Source: Spiroplasma sabaudiense Ar-1343 (lineage in GTDB: Bacteria > Bacillota_I > Bacilli_A > Mycoplasmatales > Mycoplasmataceae). From it: DNA of 64,000 nucleotides. Of the stretch, positions 1-12,257 are shown in pieces. Below the pieces are notes generated by a model. That model was not told the origin of the DNA. It searched no databases and worked only from the letters and a program-made list of their open reading frames with translations. The stretch covers positions 310,001 to 374,000 of the forward strand of contig NZ_CP006934.1 of assembly GCF_000565215.1 (NCBI RefSeq), in the 5' to 3' direction. Within the stretch, counting starts at the first letter, position 1. Every line of letters begins with the position of its first letter. A program made the position numbers and the translations under genes.

Positions 1-746
1 CCGAAGTTGCAGATTACCCTTTTACAACATTAAATCCCCAACTTGGAGTAAGTCGCGATAATCAAGGACGTAGTTTTACAGTTGCTGATTTACCTGGTTT
101 AATTGAGGGTGCCAGCCTAGGTAAGGGTCTGGGACATGAATTTTTGCGTCATATTGAGAGATGTAAAATAATTTGCCATGTCATTGATATGTCAGGAAAT
201 TATGGAACCGAAGACGTTATTAAAAACTACGAATTAATTCGTAATGAATTAAAAACTTATAACCTTAATTTAGAAAAACGTCCAGAAATTATTGTCGCAA
301 ACAAAATCGATTTAGAGGAAGCTCAAATTAATATTATTGATTTTAAGGAAAAGTACAAAGATTCCCAAATTATTGAAATTTCAGGATCTAAGAAAATTAA
401 TATTGGAAGCTTGTTGACTGCTATTGCAGATATTTTAGAATCAGCACCCGACATTCCTTTGTGAGAAATTACCGGTAATGAAATAACTGAAGGGGTAAAG
501 GTATACACTTACGAAGCACCAGTTAACGATATTCAAGTGATCAATTTAGGAAATGGTCGTTGAGATGTTAAGGGTGAATCTGTTTTCAAAATTTATCAAA
601 AAACCCCAATTGCAACTCATGATAACTTGCTGCTTTTTAATGAAAAGATGAAAAAACTGGGGGTCTATGATATTTTGAGAGAAAAGGGAGCTGCCAAAGG
701 TGACCTTGTTAAAATATTTGAAATTGAATTAGAATGAATGGATTAG
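1..746 (+). CDS. obgE: GTPase Obg (3' part)
   Basis: This is the C-terminal part of the ribosome-associated Obg/CgtA GTPase; the 5' end lies before the window. Visible in order are the switch I region (DYPFTTLNPQLG), the G3 motif (DLPGLIEGAS), the G4 motif NKID near base 300 and a G5-like ISGSKK. After the G domain comes a C-terminal OCT-type extension that contains two UGA-Trp codons. Obg acts in late 50S subunit assembly and stress signalling. The gene ends 4 bases before nadE, so the two are probably co-transcribed. The identification is secure from the G motifs. Confidence 0.95.
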
Positions 747-750
747 AACA

Positions 751-1485
751 ATGAAGATAAAAGAATATGTTAATTTATTAGTTGATTTTATAAAGACAGA
801 AACTCTTAAAGCAAAGGCTGATGGAGTAATTGTTGGTATTAGTGGGGGGATAGACTCCGCTGTTGTTAGTTTACTGGCAAAAAAGGCTTTTCCAGATAAT
901 TATTTAACAGTTTGAATGCCAATTAATTCCTCAGCAGAAGACTTAAAATGTGTAAATGAATTAATTTCTGATTTTAAATTAAATCACGTTGAAGTAAACT
1001 TAAAGCCAACATTTGAAAGTTTGAGCAATGCAATTCAAGACACAAATATTAATTGCACCGATTTATCGCTTGCCAACACTAAAGCTCGTTTAAGAATGAC
1101 CACACTTTATAATTTAGCGCAAACTAAAAACTATTTAGTTTTAGGAACTGACAATGCAGTTGAGTGACATATTGGTTATTTTACTAAGTTTGGTGATGGG
1201 GGATGTGATTTATTACCATTAGTACACTTATTAAAAGGTGAAGTTAAAGAAATGGCTAAGGAACTTGGAGTACCAAAATCAATAATCGATCGTGACCCAA
1301 CCGCATCACTTTGAGAAGGCCAAACGGATGAAAAAGAAATTGGTTTTAGTTATTCTGAAATTGATGACTATCTAAGAGGTAATAATTCCAATCAAGCCGT
1401 TAAAGATCGTATTGATTACTTGCACCAAATTAGTGAACATAAAAGACGCGGAGCAAACCAACCCTTAAAATTTAAAGGAGAATAA
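751..1485 (+). CDS. nadE: NAD(+) synthetase, ammonia-dependent type
   Basis: NadE makes NAD from nicotinic acid adenine dinucleotide, ATP and ammonia. The 244-residue protein has the N-type ATP pyrophosphatase P-loop SGGIDSA near residue 33 and the downstream GTDNAVEW and KFGDGG segments typical of NadE. It has no N-terminal glutaminase domain, so it should use free ammonia. The size matches the short bacterial NadE class. It follows obg by 4 bases, and an unknown gene starts 4 bases later, so the three look like one transcript. UGA encodes several tryptophans. Confidence 0.95.
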
Positions 1486-1489
1486 AGCC

Positions 1490-1981
1490 GTGCTAGATGC
1501 TAACAAAACTAACTTATTAAATAATTTTTTAAATGCAATATCTGACACTCAAATGGATTTAATTTTTGAAGAAATTGGGGAAGGTATTAATTTAGTTTTT
1601 TCGCACATAGTTTATTTTGATAAGGTTAGAAAAACGCTAAGTCTCCAAAGTGAAATTCAAAGTCAAGAAGAAATTTTAGAACAGTTATTAAGTCAAAAAT
1701 ATAGCGACATGAAAGTCTATAAAAAACTTTTTAATTATTTTGAATCCACAGAAGGAATAGTTGATTTCGCTTGCCAATGCCTAAAATCAGAATGATTTAA
1801 TCCAAATTTACCATTTTTTTTAATTTCTTTTTTAGAAAAAAATGGCATTTCTGAGTCAGAATTTTGTTTCTTAATGATTATAAGTATCAAGGATGATTTT
1901 ATTGATTACTTTATAAATGATATAAATTTGGAAATGTGAACCTTGGATATGTTAAAAATTTTGATTGAAAATAATGATTAA
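1490..1981 (+). CDS. hypothetical protein following nadE
   Basis: A 163-residue acidic, apparently soluble protein rich in Leu, Ile, Phe and Glu, with no motif I recognise. It starts at a GTG preceded by the purine-rich nadE tail (AAAGGAG), 4 bases after the nadE stop, which supports translation in the same operon. Two UGA codons read as Trp lie near the C-terminus; under the standard code the frame would stop at residue 101. Predicted content looks largely helical. No function is assigned. Confidence 0.7.
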
Positions 1982-2012
1982 ATTAAAATCAAATAATTTT
2001 TTAATAAAAAAG

Positions 2013-2021
2013 TGGTATAAT
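2013..2021 (+). promoter_or_regulatory. promoter, extended -10
   Basis: TGG followed by TATAAT forms an extended -10 element, placed about 50 bases before the small membrane-protein gene. No good -35 hexamer lies 16-18 bases upstream, as is common when the TGN extension is present. A 12-base dyad (GATAG-GG-CTATC) sits just downstream at 2035-2046. Confidence 0.55.
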
Positions 2022-2071
2022 GAGATAAATTGACGATAGGGCTATCTGAAATTTATTAAATTGGAGTTTTT

Positions 2072-2341
2072 ATGAATATTTTAAATTTATTAGCAAGTTT
2101 AAAGATTTTAGATTTTGTTATTCCGGTTTGAGTTATTTTATTAATTTTTGTTATTTTTGGTGCGATTATTTTTGGACTATATATTTACTTATTGGTTTAT
2201 TCAAAAAATAAAACCGCTAAAGAAAATGGCTTAAACACTTCTTTAAAGGAAAAGCAATTATACAAGTTTGAAGAATTGCAATCAGACTTTGAAAAAGAGC
2301 TGGCAAAAGTAAAAAAAATACATAAAAAGAATAAAAGTTAG
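2072..2341 (+). CDS. small single-pass membrane protein
   Basis: An 89-residue protein. An N-terminal amphipathic stretch is followed by one strongly hydrophobic segment (about residues 15-40), then a Lys/Glu-rich cytoplasmic tail ending in a run of lysines. An in-frame UGA-Trp inside the hydrophobic segment splits it under the standard code. It follows an extended -10 promoter and lies 24 bases before the Asn/Gln-rich membrane protein, so the two may be co-expressed. The family is not recognised. Confidence 0.65.
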
Positions 2342-2365
2342 AACTTTTAGAAATGGGGCGGCATT

Positions 2366-3973
2366 ATGGAATTTTACGATAATTTTGAATTAAATGATTT
2401 TGAAAACCAAAATGAAAATGGCGGTTTCAGCAATCCAATTGATAATTTTAATAATATAAATAATGGATCTAGCCAAGGAAACAATTTAATTCAGCCAAGA
2501 CGATTCGAACAAGTTCGAATTAATAATCCTAATAATTACCAAGTTCAAAATAATTTTCAAAGAACTAATGGCGGTTTTAACCCAAACTATAACTTAAATC
2601 AAAACTCCTTATTGTATCCAGGATTTGAACAAGAAGCAATCAACCCTTATTCTAGACAGGTATCCTCTTATATTGATGAAACTTCAGAATATCAAAAGTC
2701 AGTAATTCAGGAAAACAATTCTTCAGCAAAAAAAGAATACTTTAGGAAATTGCAAAAAGATGGTTTTTTAGCAGGACAACCCTCACCCCGCAGAATTCCA
2801 AGACAACCTTACAACTATTACAATGGCCAAGAGTATTATCAAGAGATAATTGATTTTGACAGACCAATCAGTTATGGGAATTATGACTATAACCCTTATC
2901 AAAATGACTATTTCTATGGCAACCCAAATCCTCAAAGATTTTATCAACCAATCCCGCAGCACTATATAAATAATAATCATCAAGTGCGTGATTTTTGTAA
3001 TGTTCCAGGATGTGAAATGTCTATTAACTCGCAAAATCATTCAAACCCAGGACAAAATCAAGGAGCTTCAAGTAATGAAAGCCAAAATTATTTTATAAAT
3101 GATAGCCAACAAGGAAATCAAGGAAAAGTCAGTCAAGAAGTAGATTACTCAAAAGAGTATTCTAGATCAAAGATAATTCCAAAGCAAATTCTGAAAGAAA
3201 TTTTTTCAGAAAAAATGAGAGTTTCGACTCTATTGATAATTGGGTTAATTGGCTTCGCAGTTACAGCATTCTTCACAGCAGCTTACTTCACAGCATCTAA
3301 ACTTGGTATTAGTTTTACAGATAGCGAAGCAACAATATGAGGGGTAAGCACTTCAAAAATTCCTCACCCATTTTGAATGATAAGTTTAATGATAATATCG
3401 ATTTCGTTTTTCTTAGTTGGATTAACCGATTTAATATTGTTGAGATCTAACATAAAAAAATACGAAAAAGATTTAAGAATGGGTTATGAACAGGTTCCAT
3501 ATTTTATAACTAAAAACTACCGTTCAATTGTTGCGCGATCTGTTTATATTAATTGAATCTCTTTCACAAGTTATGTATTGCTATCAATTACACTGGGAAT
3601 TTTATATGGATTACAATCAGCCTATGATTCAGGTCAAGAAAATATCTATTTATTTTTCTGAAAAATTGGTATTCTTAAGAGCTTTACTTCTGAAATTACA
3701 GTAACAATTGTTTGTTTGCTATCTGTTTTAGGGATTCATATTTCAAATATTGTTTTAAGTAAAATCCGAAAAAATAATATTATTTCTTATTATGGCTATG
3801 AAATTCTTCCAAGAGAAGAAATAAGAGCAATTAGAAAACACGCTAATAAAATATGTATGATTATTTTCTTTGTAACCTTATTTATAGTTTTATTTTTAAT
3901 TGTAATTCCAATAATATTGCTTAAAAAGAAAAAAGGAGTTCCATTCCGTTGACCTTGACAGATGATAAATTAA
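2366..3973 (+). CDS. Asn/Gln-rich membrane protein
   Basis: A 535-residue protein in two parts. The first ~270 residues are low-complexity, rich in Asn, Gln, Tyr and Pro, and look disordered. The rest holds about four hydrophobic segments joined by basic loops and ends in a Lys-rich tail. The frame stays open through several UGA-Trp codons and stops at TAA, 25 bases inside hemW. The C-terminal membrane part resembles a mollicute-specific family that I recall as MSC_0882, but I could not verify this. The function is unknown; a scaffold or surface-organising role is only a guess. Confidence 0.75.
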
Positions 3974-5064
3974 TAGAATTAGACATTGAAAGCTTGTACG
4001 TTCACATTCCGTTTTGTGATAGTATTTGCTTTTTTTGTGATTTTGTTAAAGTTAAAAAGACATCAGATAGTGAAGTCGAAGATTATCTAAAAAAATTAGA
4101 AAATGAAATCTCGCTAAATGAAAATTATTTATCCAAAATTAAAACAATTTATATTGGTGGGGGAACCCCCAGTTGTTTAAATATTGAGTGCACAATTAAA
4201 ATGTTAGAAATTTTAAAACCTTTTACCACAAAGGTCGAGGAATACACAATTGAAATTAATCCAGAAAAAGTTAACGAGGAAAAATTAAAAATATACTTAA
4301 AATACGGCATAAATAGATTAAGTATTGGTATTCAAACATTTAACAATTCATTGCTGAAAAAAATTGGAAGAATTCACGACAATACTCAAGCAATTAAAGT
4401 TATCAAAATGGCGCGAGTTTTGGGCTTTAAAAACATTTCTATAGACTTAATTTACAATCTCTACGATCAAACTCATGAAGATATTTTGACAGATATTTCC
4501 TTTATTAAAGATTTGCAACCAGATCATATATCGTGGTACTCGCTAATATTAAAAGAAAACTCAATTTGAGGAAAACTTAAAAATAATTTACCAGAAAATG
4601 ATGAATACTTTGATGAGGTAATTAATAGGGAATTAGCCCATCTTAGGTATCAAAGATATGAAGTTTCCAATTACGGGCTAAATAAATCAGTATCAAAACA
4701 TAATTTATCTTATTGAACCAATAAGCAATTTATTGGTGTTGGCGTTGGTGCGGCTGGCTTTTTAAAAACCAATAAGGGACCGATATTAACAAAAAACAGC
4801 GGAAACGTATTGTCTTGGAATCAAAGCACTGAAATTTTGAGTCAAGAAGATTACTATTTACAAATAATAATGATGGGTTTGAGACTTGTTGACGGGATAA
4901 ATTTTGAAAATGTAGCTGATGGAAAAGCGGCATTTGAGTTTTTTAAAACAGATTTAGAAAAACATTTGGATAACGGTTTGCTTGAATTAACAAAAACTGG
5001 TTTAAAATGCACAAAAAGAGGCTATGAAATAATGGATGCAATTCTGGTTGATTTAATTAAATAA
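3949..5064 (+). CDS. hemW: HemW-like radical SAM protein
   Basis: The protein (371 residues) carries the radical SAM cluster motif CDSICFFC near residue 23, followed by the GGGTPS motif that binds SAM. It matches the HemW (formerly HemN-like) subfamily, associated with heme trafficking, not coproporphyrinogen oxidation. That is puzzling in a mollicute, where heme synthesis is not expected. The best start is TTG, 10 bases after an AAGGAG ribosome site; no in-frame ATG exists nearby. The start overlaps the preceding gene by 25 bases. A UGA-Trp occurs mid-protein. Confidence 0.85.
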
Positions 5065-5071
5065 AAAAATT

Positions 5072-5098
5072 TTAGCACTCTGGTATTGACATTGCTAA
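5072..5098 (+). promoter_or_regulatory. CIRCE operator 1 of clpB
   Basis: TTAGCACTC, a 9-base spacer, then CATTGCTAA. Against the CIRCE consensus (TTAGCACTC-N9-GAGTGCTAA) the left arm is perfect and the right arm has two changes. It overlaps the -35 of the clpB promoter, where HrcA binding would block RNA polymerase. The flanking sequence extends the dyad and could also act as a weak hemW terminator. Confidence 0.88.
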
Positions 5099-5114
5099 AA
5101 TTTTCTTTTATGAT
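5086..5114 (+). promoter_or_regulatory. clpB promoter
   Basis: TTGACA, 17 bases, TATGAT: a near-consensus sigma-A type promoter. Its -35 lies inside the first CIRCE element and its predicted start site lies just before the second one. Confidence 0.82.
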
Positions 5115-5122
5115 TTCAATAG

Positions 5123-5149
5123 TTAGCAAACCAACTATCTGATTGCTAA
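5123..5149 (+). promoter_or_regulatory. CIRCE operator 2 of clpB (degenerate)
   Basis: TTAGCAAAC, a 9-base spacer, then GATTGCTAA. The 9-9-9 geometry is exactly that of CIRCE, with two changes in the left arm and one in the right. Its centre is about 51 bases from the centre of the first element, close to five helical turns. The outer arms form a 9-bp perfect dyad (AGTTAGCAA/TTGCTAACT), so it could also be a 5'UTR hairpin next to the ribosome site. Confidence 0.7.
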
Positions 5150-5168
5150 CTTTTGGGAGGTAATGAAA

Positions 5169-7316
5169 ATGGAGTTTAATCAAAAAATAGATCCAAGTAA
5201 CGATCCAGACGTTCTAGCTAAATACACTCGTGATTTAACTCAGAATGCTCGTGATGGTAAAATAGATCCAATAATTGGTCGTGACGATGAAATTATGAGA
5301 GTAATAAGAATACTTTCAAGAAAAACAAAAAATAACCCTGCATTAATTGGTGAGCCAGGAACTGGTAAAACAGCTGTGGTTGAGGGTCTTGCCCAAAGAA
5401 TTGTTAAAAATGACGTTCCAGCCACTCTGAAAAACAAACGAATTTTAGAATTAGATATGGGAAGTCTTATGGCTGGCGCGATGTACTTGGGTGATTATGA
5501 ATCCAGAGTTAAAGGGGTCATAAATGCAATTAATAAAGCAAATGGAGAAATAATTTTATTTATTGACGAAATGCATTTAATTGTAGGAGCAGGAAAAAGT
5601 AGTCAAGGTTCGGGTATGGATGTTTCAAACTTGCTAAAACCTTCTCTTGCTAGAGGTGAGTTGAAAGCAATTGGTGCAACAACCTTAAAAGAATATCGTG
5701 AATATATTGAAAAAGATCCAGCACTTGAGCGAAGATTTCAAACAGTGGTTGTAAATGAGCCAAGCATTGAAGAAACTATTTCAATTTTGCGAGGTCTAAA
5801 AGAACGTTTTGAAACATTTCATGGTGTGAGAATTCACGATAATGCCCTGGTGACAGCTGCCAATCTATCAACAAGATATATTGCAGATAGATTTTTACCA
5901 GATAAAGCAATCGATCTAATTGATGAAGCCTGTGCAACTACTAAGACAGAGCTTTCTTCGGTACCCTCGGAATTAGACATTATCAATAGAAAAGTAATGC
6001 AATTAGAAATTGAAAGAGCAGCACTTTCAAAAGAAAAAGATGAAAAGTCAAAGGAACGATTATCTGAAGCCGAAAAAGAACTTGCAAAGTTAAAAGTTAG
6101 TCAAAAAGAGCTAAATAGTCGTTGAGAGAAAGAGCGTACTGCAATAAATAAAATTACAGATATGAAAGCTAATTTGGAACAACTAAAAGCAGAATTAGAG
6201 CAAGTGCGTTCTCAAGGAAATTGAAGCAGGGCTGGTGAAATTCAGTATGCTTTAATACCGAGTCTAGAAAAACAACTAAAAAATAGTGACGGTAATTTAG
6301 ATGAACACTTAATTAACGAAGATGTGACAGAAATTGAAGTAGCAGAAATTGTTGCAAAATGAACCGGAATCCCTGTTGATAAATTAGTTGAGTCAGAGAA
6401 ATTTAAATTGCTTGGTATGGAAACACTTTTAAGAAAAAGAGTAAAAGGACAGCCAGAAGCAATAAAAAAAGTTACTGAAGCAATTTTAAGAAGCAGATCT
6501 GGAATTAAAGATCCAAACAAACCAATTGGTAGCTTTTTATTTTTGGGACCTACTGGGGTTGGAAAAACCGAGGTGGCTAGAAGCTTATCAGAAGTTTTAT
6601 TTAATTCAGATAAAAAAATGATTAGGCTTGACATGTCTGAGTTTATGGAAAAACAATCAGTTTCTAAACTGATTGGTGCCCCTCCAGGATATGTTGGATA
6701 CCAAGAAGGTGGAAGGTTAACCGAAGCCGTTCGTAGAAATCCCTATTCAATTGTATTATTCGATGAAATCGAAAAAGCTCACCCAGATATTTTTAATGTC
6801 TTACTGCAGGTTTTAGATGACGGTCATATTACAGATTCGCTAGGTAAAAAAATAAATTTTAAAAATACAATTATCATAATGACTTCAAATATTGGAGCAG
6901 AGAGAATGTTGTCAACTGAATCAGAATTTGTTGACGAAAAATTGCTTGAAAAAGAATTATTTAATTATTTCAGACCAGAATTTTTAAATAGAATTGATAA
7001 TATTGTAAGTTTTAGACCGCTTTCAAAAGCAATTGCAGGAGAAATTATTGAAAACTTACTTGAAGAACTTCGTCAAAGAGTCAGTCATGAGTTAGATATC
7101 AATATCACTTTTTCTCAAAAATGTAGAGAAAAAGTACTTGAGGAAGGCTATGATAAACAGTTTGGGGCTAGACCTCTAAAAAGGTATATTTCAAAACATA
7201 TTGAAACAGTTTTAGCCAAAGCCATTGTAAGCGGAGATTTAGAAGAAAAAAGAAATTACATTATAAATGTCAATAACGATGATTTTATTGTTGAATCTAC
7301 AAAAAAATTGAATTAG
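5169..7316 (+). CDS. clpB: ClpB disaggregase, short form without N-domain
   Basis: ClpB is a hexameric AAA+ disaggregase that works with DnaK/DnaJ/GrpE. This 715-residue protein has two ATPase modules: Walker A motifs GEPGTGKT (residue 61) and GPTGVGKT (residue 460), Walker B FIDEMH, and an arginine-finger region ALERRF. A coiled-coil middle domain lies between. The first Walker A is at residue 61 instead of about 200, so the N-terminal Clp_N domain is absent, as in other mollicutes. I chose the ATG 8 bases after GGAGG over one 6 bases earlier, which sits too close to the ribosome site. Two CIRCE elements precede it. Confidence 0.95.
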
Positions 7317-7339
7317 CACTTGAAAAGTAAGAGTGCCAG
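7313..7339 (+). promoter_or_regulatory. CIRCE operator of hrcA operon
   Basis: TTAGCACTT, 9 bases, GAGTGCCAG: one change in the left arm and two in the right compared with CIRCE. It overlaps the clpB stop codon and the hrcA promoter, implying autoregulation of hrcA-grpE-dnaK. Confidence 0.8.
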
Positions 7340-7348
7340 ATATACAAT
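7320..7348 (+). promoter_or_regulatory. hrcA operon promoter
   Basis: TTGAAA, 17 bases, TACAAT. The -35 lies within the CIRCE element. The promoter gives hrcA-grpE-dnaK its own start, separate from clpB transcription. Confidence 0.6.
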
Positions 7349-7381
7349 CAAATAGTAGGTTTTTTAAAGGAGTAGTTATAA

Positions 7382-8404
7382 ATGTTAACAAAACGACAAG
7401 AAAAAATCTTAAAAATTATAATCGAAGAATATATACGCTCAGCTCAGCCAGTTGGTTCGAAAAAAATTCTCGAACTAATAAATATTGACGTATCTTCAGC
7501 AACAATTAGAAATGAGGGAGCAATTTTAGAGGAAAAAGGATTTTTAGAAAAAGAGCACACTTCTTCAGGAAGGGTTCCATCAACAATTGGTTATCGTTAT
7601 TTTGTTGATAATTTAATGTCAAAGGAGAACACGGATGACATTAAAATACGCTTAAGCAAAATTTTTGAACAAAGAAATGCTAACATAGTAGACGTCCTCG
7701 ATCAAAGTTGTAAAATTTTGAGTGAGATGACTAATTTGGCCTCGGTTGTGACTACCACCCCAGATAACGGGGAGGCGTTATTAAGAAAAGCCGAGTTAAT
7801 TCCGATTTCAAACGAAAGTGCAGCGGTTATCTTTGCTCTTTCAAATGGAATTGTCGAAAATAAGGTTTTTAATCTTGAAAATATTTCACTTGAAGATTTA
7901 CAGACTTGCATCAATTTGTTTAATGAAAGACTTGTGGAAACTAAAATTAAAGATTTAGATGTTAAAGTTGAAGCAATAAGACCAATCTTGCAACAACAAG
8001 TTAAAAAGTATGAGTTTGTGTTACAGACATTCTTAAATGTGATTCTGCATAACACAAGTTCAGTTACTAAAACTCAAGGAGTTCAGTATATGCTAGAAAA
8101 TCCTGAATTTTCCGACCCCAATAAAATTAAAAGTGTTTTAAAATTAATTGAGTCAATTTCTCCATTTGAATGATATAAAAGTCAAACCGAGGAAAATGAA
8201 GCACAAGTAAAAATTGGCTTTGAAATTGGCGAAGAAAATAATGATTTAGCACTTATTGGAACAAACTTTAAATCTCCTGACGGCTTTAATAATGCAATAA
8301 CTCTAATTGGCCCAAAAAGAATTCAATATGATAAAGCAAAAGAGTTATTAGATTGAATCGGTATTAAAATTAAAGAACAGTTTTTTGAAAATAAGGGGGA
8401 ATAA
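7382..8404 (+). CDS. hrcA: heat-inducible repressor HrcA
   Basis: HrcA binds CIRCE operators and represses chaperone genes. The N-terminus is a winged-helix domain with the family pattern LTKRQEKILKIIIEEYI and, further on, SATIRNEG and SSGRVPS. A GAF-like middle domain and a dimerisation insert follow. Length is 340 residues, normal for the family; a UGA-Trp at residue 265 would split it under the standard code. The ATG follows AAAGGAG. It heads an operon with grpE and dnaK, and its own operator lies directly upstream, so it is autoregulated. Confidence 0.95.
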
Positions 8405-8406
8405 AT

Positions 8407-9048
8407 GTGTCAGATAAAGATTTAAATGAAATTAAAAAACTATTAAACGATGTTAAAAAACAGCTAGAACCAAGAAAAAGTTCAAATGGTGCAGAAGATA
8501 TTAATGATAAAGCAGAAAATTATGAAAAAAATTTAAAAGAAAAAAATACTAAAAAAAGAGCTGTAAATTATTCTAATGAATCAATTGAACAACTTGAAAA
8601 TTATTTGGATGAACTAATTTTTGAAAATAGTCGTTTAAAGGAAGAAAAATTATTGGCAATTGCTGAAAACCAAAATATTGTCAGACGTTATCAACAAGAG
8701 TCGATTAATGTTAAAAAATATGGAGGTCAAAAGTTAGCCGAGGGAATTATTCCAGCAATAGACTTATTTAGGGGGGTTTTAAATCAACCAAATGATAATC
8801 CAGAAATTAAAAACTATTTGATAGGATTTGAATTTATTATTAAACAAATTGATGAGGCCCTAACTAATGCAGGAATTCAAATTATTCAAACTAAAGTTGG
8901 AGACAAGTTTGATCATAATATTCACGAAGCAAATGAGCAAGTTGAAACCGAGGCAGTGGCAAGCGGTTTAATTGCTCAAGTTATTCAAAACGGTTATAAA
9001 TTACATGATCGTGTTATCAAGTACGCCCTAGTAAAAGTGGCTAAATAA
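8407..9048 (+). CDS. grpE: nucleotide exchange factor GrpE
   Basis: GrpE releases ADP from DnaK. The 213-residue protein has a charged, coiled-coil N-terminal half and the C-terminal beta domain, with family segments such as FDHNIHEA and a C-terminal VIKYALVKVAK. The start is GTG 2 bases after the hrcA stop, with AAGGGGGA just upstream; the ATG two bases earlier is in another frame and soon stops. The N-terminal ~50 residues are low-complexity Lys/Glu/Asn. dnaK follows after 19 bases. Confidence 0.93.
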   Translation: MSDKDLNEIKKLLNDVKKQLEPRKSSNGAEDINDKAENYEKNLKEKNTKKRAVNYSNESIEQLENYLDELIFENSRLKEEKLLAIAENQNIVRRYQQESINVKKYGGQKLAEGIIPAIDLFRGVLNQPNDNPEIKNYLIGFEFIIKQIDEALTNAGIQIIQTKVGDKFDHNIHEANEQVETEAVASGLIAQVIQNGYKLHDRVIKYALVKVAK

Positions 9049-9052
9049 TTAA

Positions 9053-10861
<1,809 letters not shown>

Positions 10862-10876
10862 TCAACTTAATAATTG

Positions 10877-10903
10877 CAACTAACTTTAGTTAGTTGTTTT
10901 ATT
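10877..10903 (+). terminator. weak terminator/attenuator between dnaK and dnaJ
   Basis: CAACTAAC, TTTA loop, GTTAGTTG, then TTTTATT. The 8-bp AT-rich stem with a short U tract probably causes only partial termination, lowering dnaJ relative to dnaK. Confidence 0.55.
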
Positions 10904-10919
10904 GTAGAAAGAGGATAAA

Positions 10920-12080
10920 ATGGCTGAAAAAAACAAAAGAGATTATTATGAGGTTTTAGGGGTAAGTAAAACAGCTGATGAAAAAGAAATTAAGGCTGCC
11001 TATCGAAAATTAGCAAAAAAATACCACCCAGATGTTAACAAAGACCCAAAGGCTGTTGACAGTTTTAAAGAGGCAACAGAAGCGGCTGAAATATTATTAG
11101 ATTCAGATAAGCGTTCACGATACGACCAATTCGGTCACGCTGGTGTTGATTCATCATCTGGTGCTGGTGGCTTTGGTGGCTTTGGTGGCTTTGGCGGATT
11201 TGGTGATTTCTTCTCAAATATGGGTTCTGCTGGAAATGGTGATTTTTTTGAAGATATTTTTTCAGGAATTTTTGGCGGAGGAAAATCAAGAAGGGGAGGA
11301 TTTGGTAGACAAACTTCAGAGCGCGGTAAGGATTTAATTGCTGAAATAGAATTAAGTTTAAAAGAACTAATTTTTGGAACGACCAAAATTATTGATGCTA
11401 ATTTGCTGGTTAAATGTGAAGAATGTGACGGTGTTGGAGCAAAAGATAAAAACGACATTATTAAGTGTGAGTTTTGTTCAGGATCGGGTATTGTTAACGT
11501 TGTCCAGGATTTAGGAATTGCTAAATTTCAAACCCAACAAACCTGTCCAAAGTGTGCTGGAGCAGGGAAAACATTTAAAAATAAATGCAAAGTTTGTCGT
11601 GGTGAAGGATGTCATAATAAAGAATCAAAAATTGAAATTATAATTCCAAAGGGTATTTATCCAGGTCAACAATTAGTCATGCGAAACGTTGGTAACTATT
11701 CGAAAAATGGAGGGGAAAAAGGTCATTTATATATAAATATTCATTTAAAAAAATCAAAAGTTTTCTCAATTACTCCCGATGGTAATATTAAAATGATACT
11801 AAATGTAAGTTATCTTGACGTAATTCTTCAAAACCAAATTCAGGTTGAAACTTTTGATGGCCCAGTGCAAATAAAGATTCCTTTAAAAGCACAAAATGGA
11901 ACAACGATTAATATTGAAAACAAAGGACTTTTCAGAAGTCAAAGTTCAAACCATCGCGGAAAATTAATTTGTGAGTTAAATATTATTGTTCCAGATAAAG
12001 TTTCAGATTCTGAGAAAAAATTAATTAGTGAAATTTACTCAAAAACTGATTTTAAAGCAATAAATAAATTAGATGATTAA
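10920..12080 (+). CDS. dnaJ: co-chaperone DnaJ
   Basis: A 386-residue type I DnaJ. The J-domain with HPD lies in the first ~70 residues. A Gly/Phe-rich linker follows; it includes [12 protein letters not shown] and is encoded by a short GGTGGCTTT-type repeat. Next come four zinc-finger repeats ([32 protein letters not shown]) and a C-terminal substrate domain. It stimulates DnaK ATPase and delivers substrates. The ATG follows AAAGAGG. A large hairpin terminator closes the locus. Confidence 0.97.
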   Translation: MAEKNKRDYYEVLGVSKTADEKEIKAAYRKLAKKYHPDVNKDPKAVDSFKEATEAAEILLDSDKRSRYDQFGHAGVDSSSGAGGFGGFGGFGGFGDFFSNMGSAGNGDFFEDIFSGIFGGGKSRRGGFGRQTSERGKDLIAEIELSLKELIFGTTKIIDANLLVKCEECDGVGAKDKNDIIKCEFCSGSGIVNVVQDLGIAKFQTQQTCPKCAGAGKTFKNKCKVCRGEGCHNKESKIEIIIPKGIYPGQQLVMRNVGNYSKNGGEKGHLYINIHLKKSKVFSITPDGNIKMILNVSYLDVILQNQIQVETFDGPVQIKIPLKAQNGTTINIENKGLFRSQSSNHRGKLICELNIIVPDKVSDSEKKLISEIYSKTDFKAINKLDD

Positions 12081-12104
12081 TTTTCAAAATCTTATTTTAA
12101 ATAA

Positions 12105-12200
12105 AAAAGAGCACTTTTTGCAACAATTCAAAAAAAGGATAATCTAGTGATAAAACCTTTTATAAAAATCTTGTTGTAATAGAAGTGCTCTTTTATTTTG
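12105..12200 (+). terminator. long structured terminator after dnaJ
   Basis: A 12-bp perfect outer stem (AAAAGAGCACTT at 12105 with AAGTGCTCTTTT at 12183) encloses about 66 bases. These hold a second possible helix (CAACAA/TTGTTG) and an AAAAGG/CCTTTT pair, and a U-rich tail follows. It is much larger than the other terminators here and could be a structured RNA in its own right. Confidence 0.6.
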
Positions 12201-12208
12201 TGATAAAT

Positions 12209-12236
12209 TTGGAATATGATTAAAATATTGTATAAT
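12209..12236 (+). promoter_or_regulatory. promoter of the Asn-rich gene upstream of mnmA
   Basis: TTGGAA, 16 bases, TATAAT, ending 21 bases before the ATG. It fits a sigma-A type promoter that starts a new transcript after the dnaJ terminator. Confidence 0.6.
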
Positions 12237-12257
12237 TATAAAAAGTGGGTGTAAAAA

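Noticed and set aside
11065-11458. Open frames on the minus strand and in other frames over the dnaJ Gly/Phe region.
   Set aside because: They come from the repetitive GGTGGCTTT-type codons of dnaJ, have biased composition and no ribosome site.
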